Below are positions 5,769-6,171 of a stretch of DNA of 6,171 nucleotides, one piece after another. A program made the position numbers and the translations under genes. The stretch comes from DAOVRL01 sp023128595 (GTDB lineage: Bacteria; Planctomycetota; Phycisphaerae; Sedimentisphaerales; Anaerobacaceae), in assembly GCA_030628155.1 (NCBI GenBank), contig DAOVRL010000218.1, positions 1 to 6,171 of the forward strand, read 5' to 3'. Under the pieces are notes generated by a model that ran no database searches, was not told where the DNA came from, and was given only the letters and a program-made list of their open reading frames with translations. Position 1 is the stretch's first letter. Each line of letters begins with the position of its first letter.

Positions 5769-5987
5769 TTAGGCCTCCGGCATAGTTTGGCACAATTTCG
5801 CGGCTTTCACGGGCGATAGGGCAACGCAGCAGTGCGGCCCGAGCACCGTGAGAGTCCCATACGGCGTGGCTTCGTATCCTCTTTGGTGCCAACCCTTTAC
5901 AATCATGCCGTCGGCTGTAATGCGATAAACTCCAGCCTCGCAAGAGGCTGTTTTCACGAAAAACCAACCAACTTTTTTGCAGTTCAA
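5769..5987 (-). CDS. Small hypothetical protein, start uncertain, possibly frameshifted
   Basis: The frame read from TTG 5987 gives 72 residues. Its latter part looks like a genuine compact protein: VYRITADGMIVKGW, then HQRGYEATPYGTLTVLGPHC and a VALSPVKAA segment. I know no family for it. The best start signals belong to a different frame: ATG 5991 is preceded by GGAG (6002-5999) at 7 nt and by a near-consensus promoter, but its frame gives an unconvincing 76-residue sequence. Dropping one A from the A6 run (5978-5973 on the minus strand) would join MVELQK from that ATG to VGWFFVKTASCEAG and the good frame, giving about 73 residues. This could be an indel, a sequencing or assembly error, or slippage during expression. 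It lies 106 nt upstream of the PIN/TRAM gene on the same strand. Confidence 0.4.
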   Translation of the reverse strand: MNCKKVGWFFVKTASCEAGVYRITADGMIVKGWHQRGYEATPYGTLTVLGPHCCVALSPVKAAKLCQTMPEA

Positions 5988-6005
5988 CCATAATCAATCT
6001 CCGCT

Positions 6006-6034
6006 ATTATACCCCCCGCTCCAGGCATTATCAA
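6006..6034 (-). promoter_or_regulatory. Near-consensus sigma-70 promoter for the small ORF
   Basis: On the minus strand TTGATA (6034-6029) is followed after exactly 17 nt by TATAAT (6011-6006). Transcription should begin near 5999, leaving only about 8 nt before ATG 5991, so the GGAG sits at the very 5' end of the transcript. It is the best promoter match in the window. Confidence 0.7.
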
Positions 6035-6138
6035 CAATCAATCTTCAAGCAAAGCTGAAATAGGTGTGGCCCGATTTTCCGGCAAGTGATTGGCGCGTTT
6101 GTCAATACTCGTTCATAAGGCGCAACAGAGCCGCTATC
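6035..6138. other. Intergenic DNA between the small-ORF promoter and the terminal repeat
   Basis: I see no coding frame or RNA gene here. A TTGACA occurs on the minus strand near 6100, but it has no -10 partner at a normal distance. Confidence 0.4.
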
Positions 6139-6171
6139 GTCATTGCGAGGCCCCCTGGGGGCCGTGGCAAT
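6139..6171 (+). repeat. Palindromic dispersed repeat, copy 2
   Basis: The copy reads GTCATTGCGAGGCC, then CCCTGGG, then GGCCGTGGCAAT. The arms are identical to copy 1 at 11-45, which lies in the opposite orientation. The inner stem GGCCCCC / GGGGGCC pairs perfectly where copy 1 has GGCCTTT / AAAGGCC. The window stops at the last base of the arm, so a further flank such as CTC, present beside copy 1, cannot be seen. Confidence 0.8.

Noticed and set aside
11..6171. Whole window as a composite transposon bounded by inverted repeats
   Set aside because: There is no transposase or target-site duplication, and housekeeping genes lie inside; the repeats are more likely dispersed palindromes that set the contig or window edges.
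1..6171. CRISPR array, tRNA or rRNA
   Set aside because: I saw no regularly spaced direct repeats and no cloverleaf or rRNA-like sequence on either strand.

Overview
The window looks like a piece of a planctomycete chromosome, most likely Phycisphaerae / Sedimentisphaerales-like. This is inferred from family resemblance and memory, without any search. Three things suggest it: an ECF-type sigma factor fused to a membrane-anchored C-terminal domain, a fragment of a secreted right-handed beta-helix protein with GGAxYNxxSSP repeats, and the IspG and PIN-TRAM sequence styles. No RNA gene, CRISPR array or transposase is visible.

Layout. Both ends (11-45 and 6139-6171) carry inverted copies of one palindromic repeat with conserved arms and a hairpin centre that changes in a paired way. 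Positions 200-2035 hold a sigma-factor/C-terminal-domain gene on the + strand, broken by an in-frame TAA at 308-310 inside sigma region 2. Positions 2097-2513 hold a beta-helix gene fragment. Positions 2514-2775 hold gene debris, a strong hairpin, a possible opposing signal-peptide ORF and the ispG promoter region. ispG (2776-3840) is intact and is followed 23 nt later by a six-helix membrane protein of unknown function (3864-4535). A YacL-type PIN-TRAM gene (4553-5662, - strand) converges on it with only 17 nt between stop codons. Upstream of the PIN-TRAM gene lie a leader with two perfect inverted repeats and a small ORF (about 5769-5991, - strand) driven by a near-consensus promoter.

How the genes work together. 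IspG is a housekeeping enzyme of the MEP isoprenoid pathway and the PIN-TRAM protein is probably a membrane-tethered ribonuclease. The membrane protein may be co-transcribed with ispG. The left third (200-2775) looks like accessory DNA in decay: a sigma gene with a stop in its core domain, and a secreted-protein fragment with no signal peptide or C-terminal anchor.

I found no convincing new multi-gene system. The most interesting items are the covarying palindromic repeat at both ends, the interrupted sigma fusion, the dyad-embedded and apparently leaderless ispG promoter, and the small ORF whose ribosome-binding site and best-looking reading frame disagree by one base at an A6 run.
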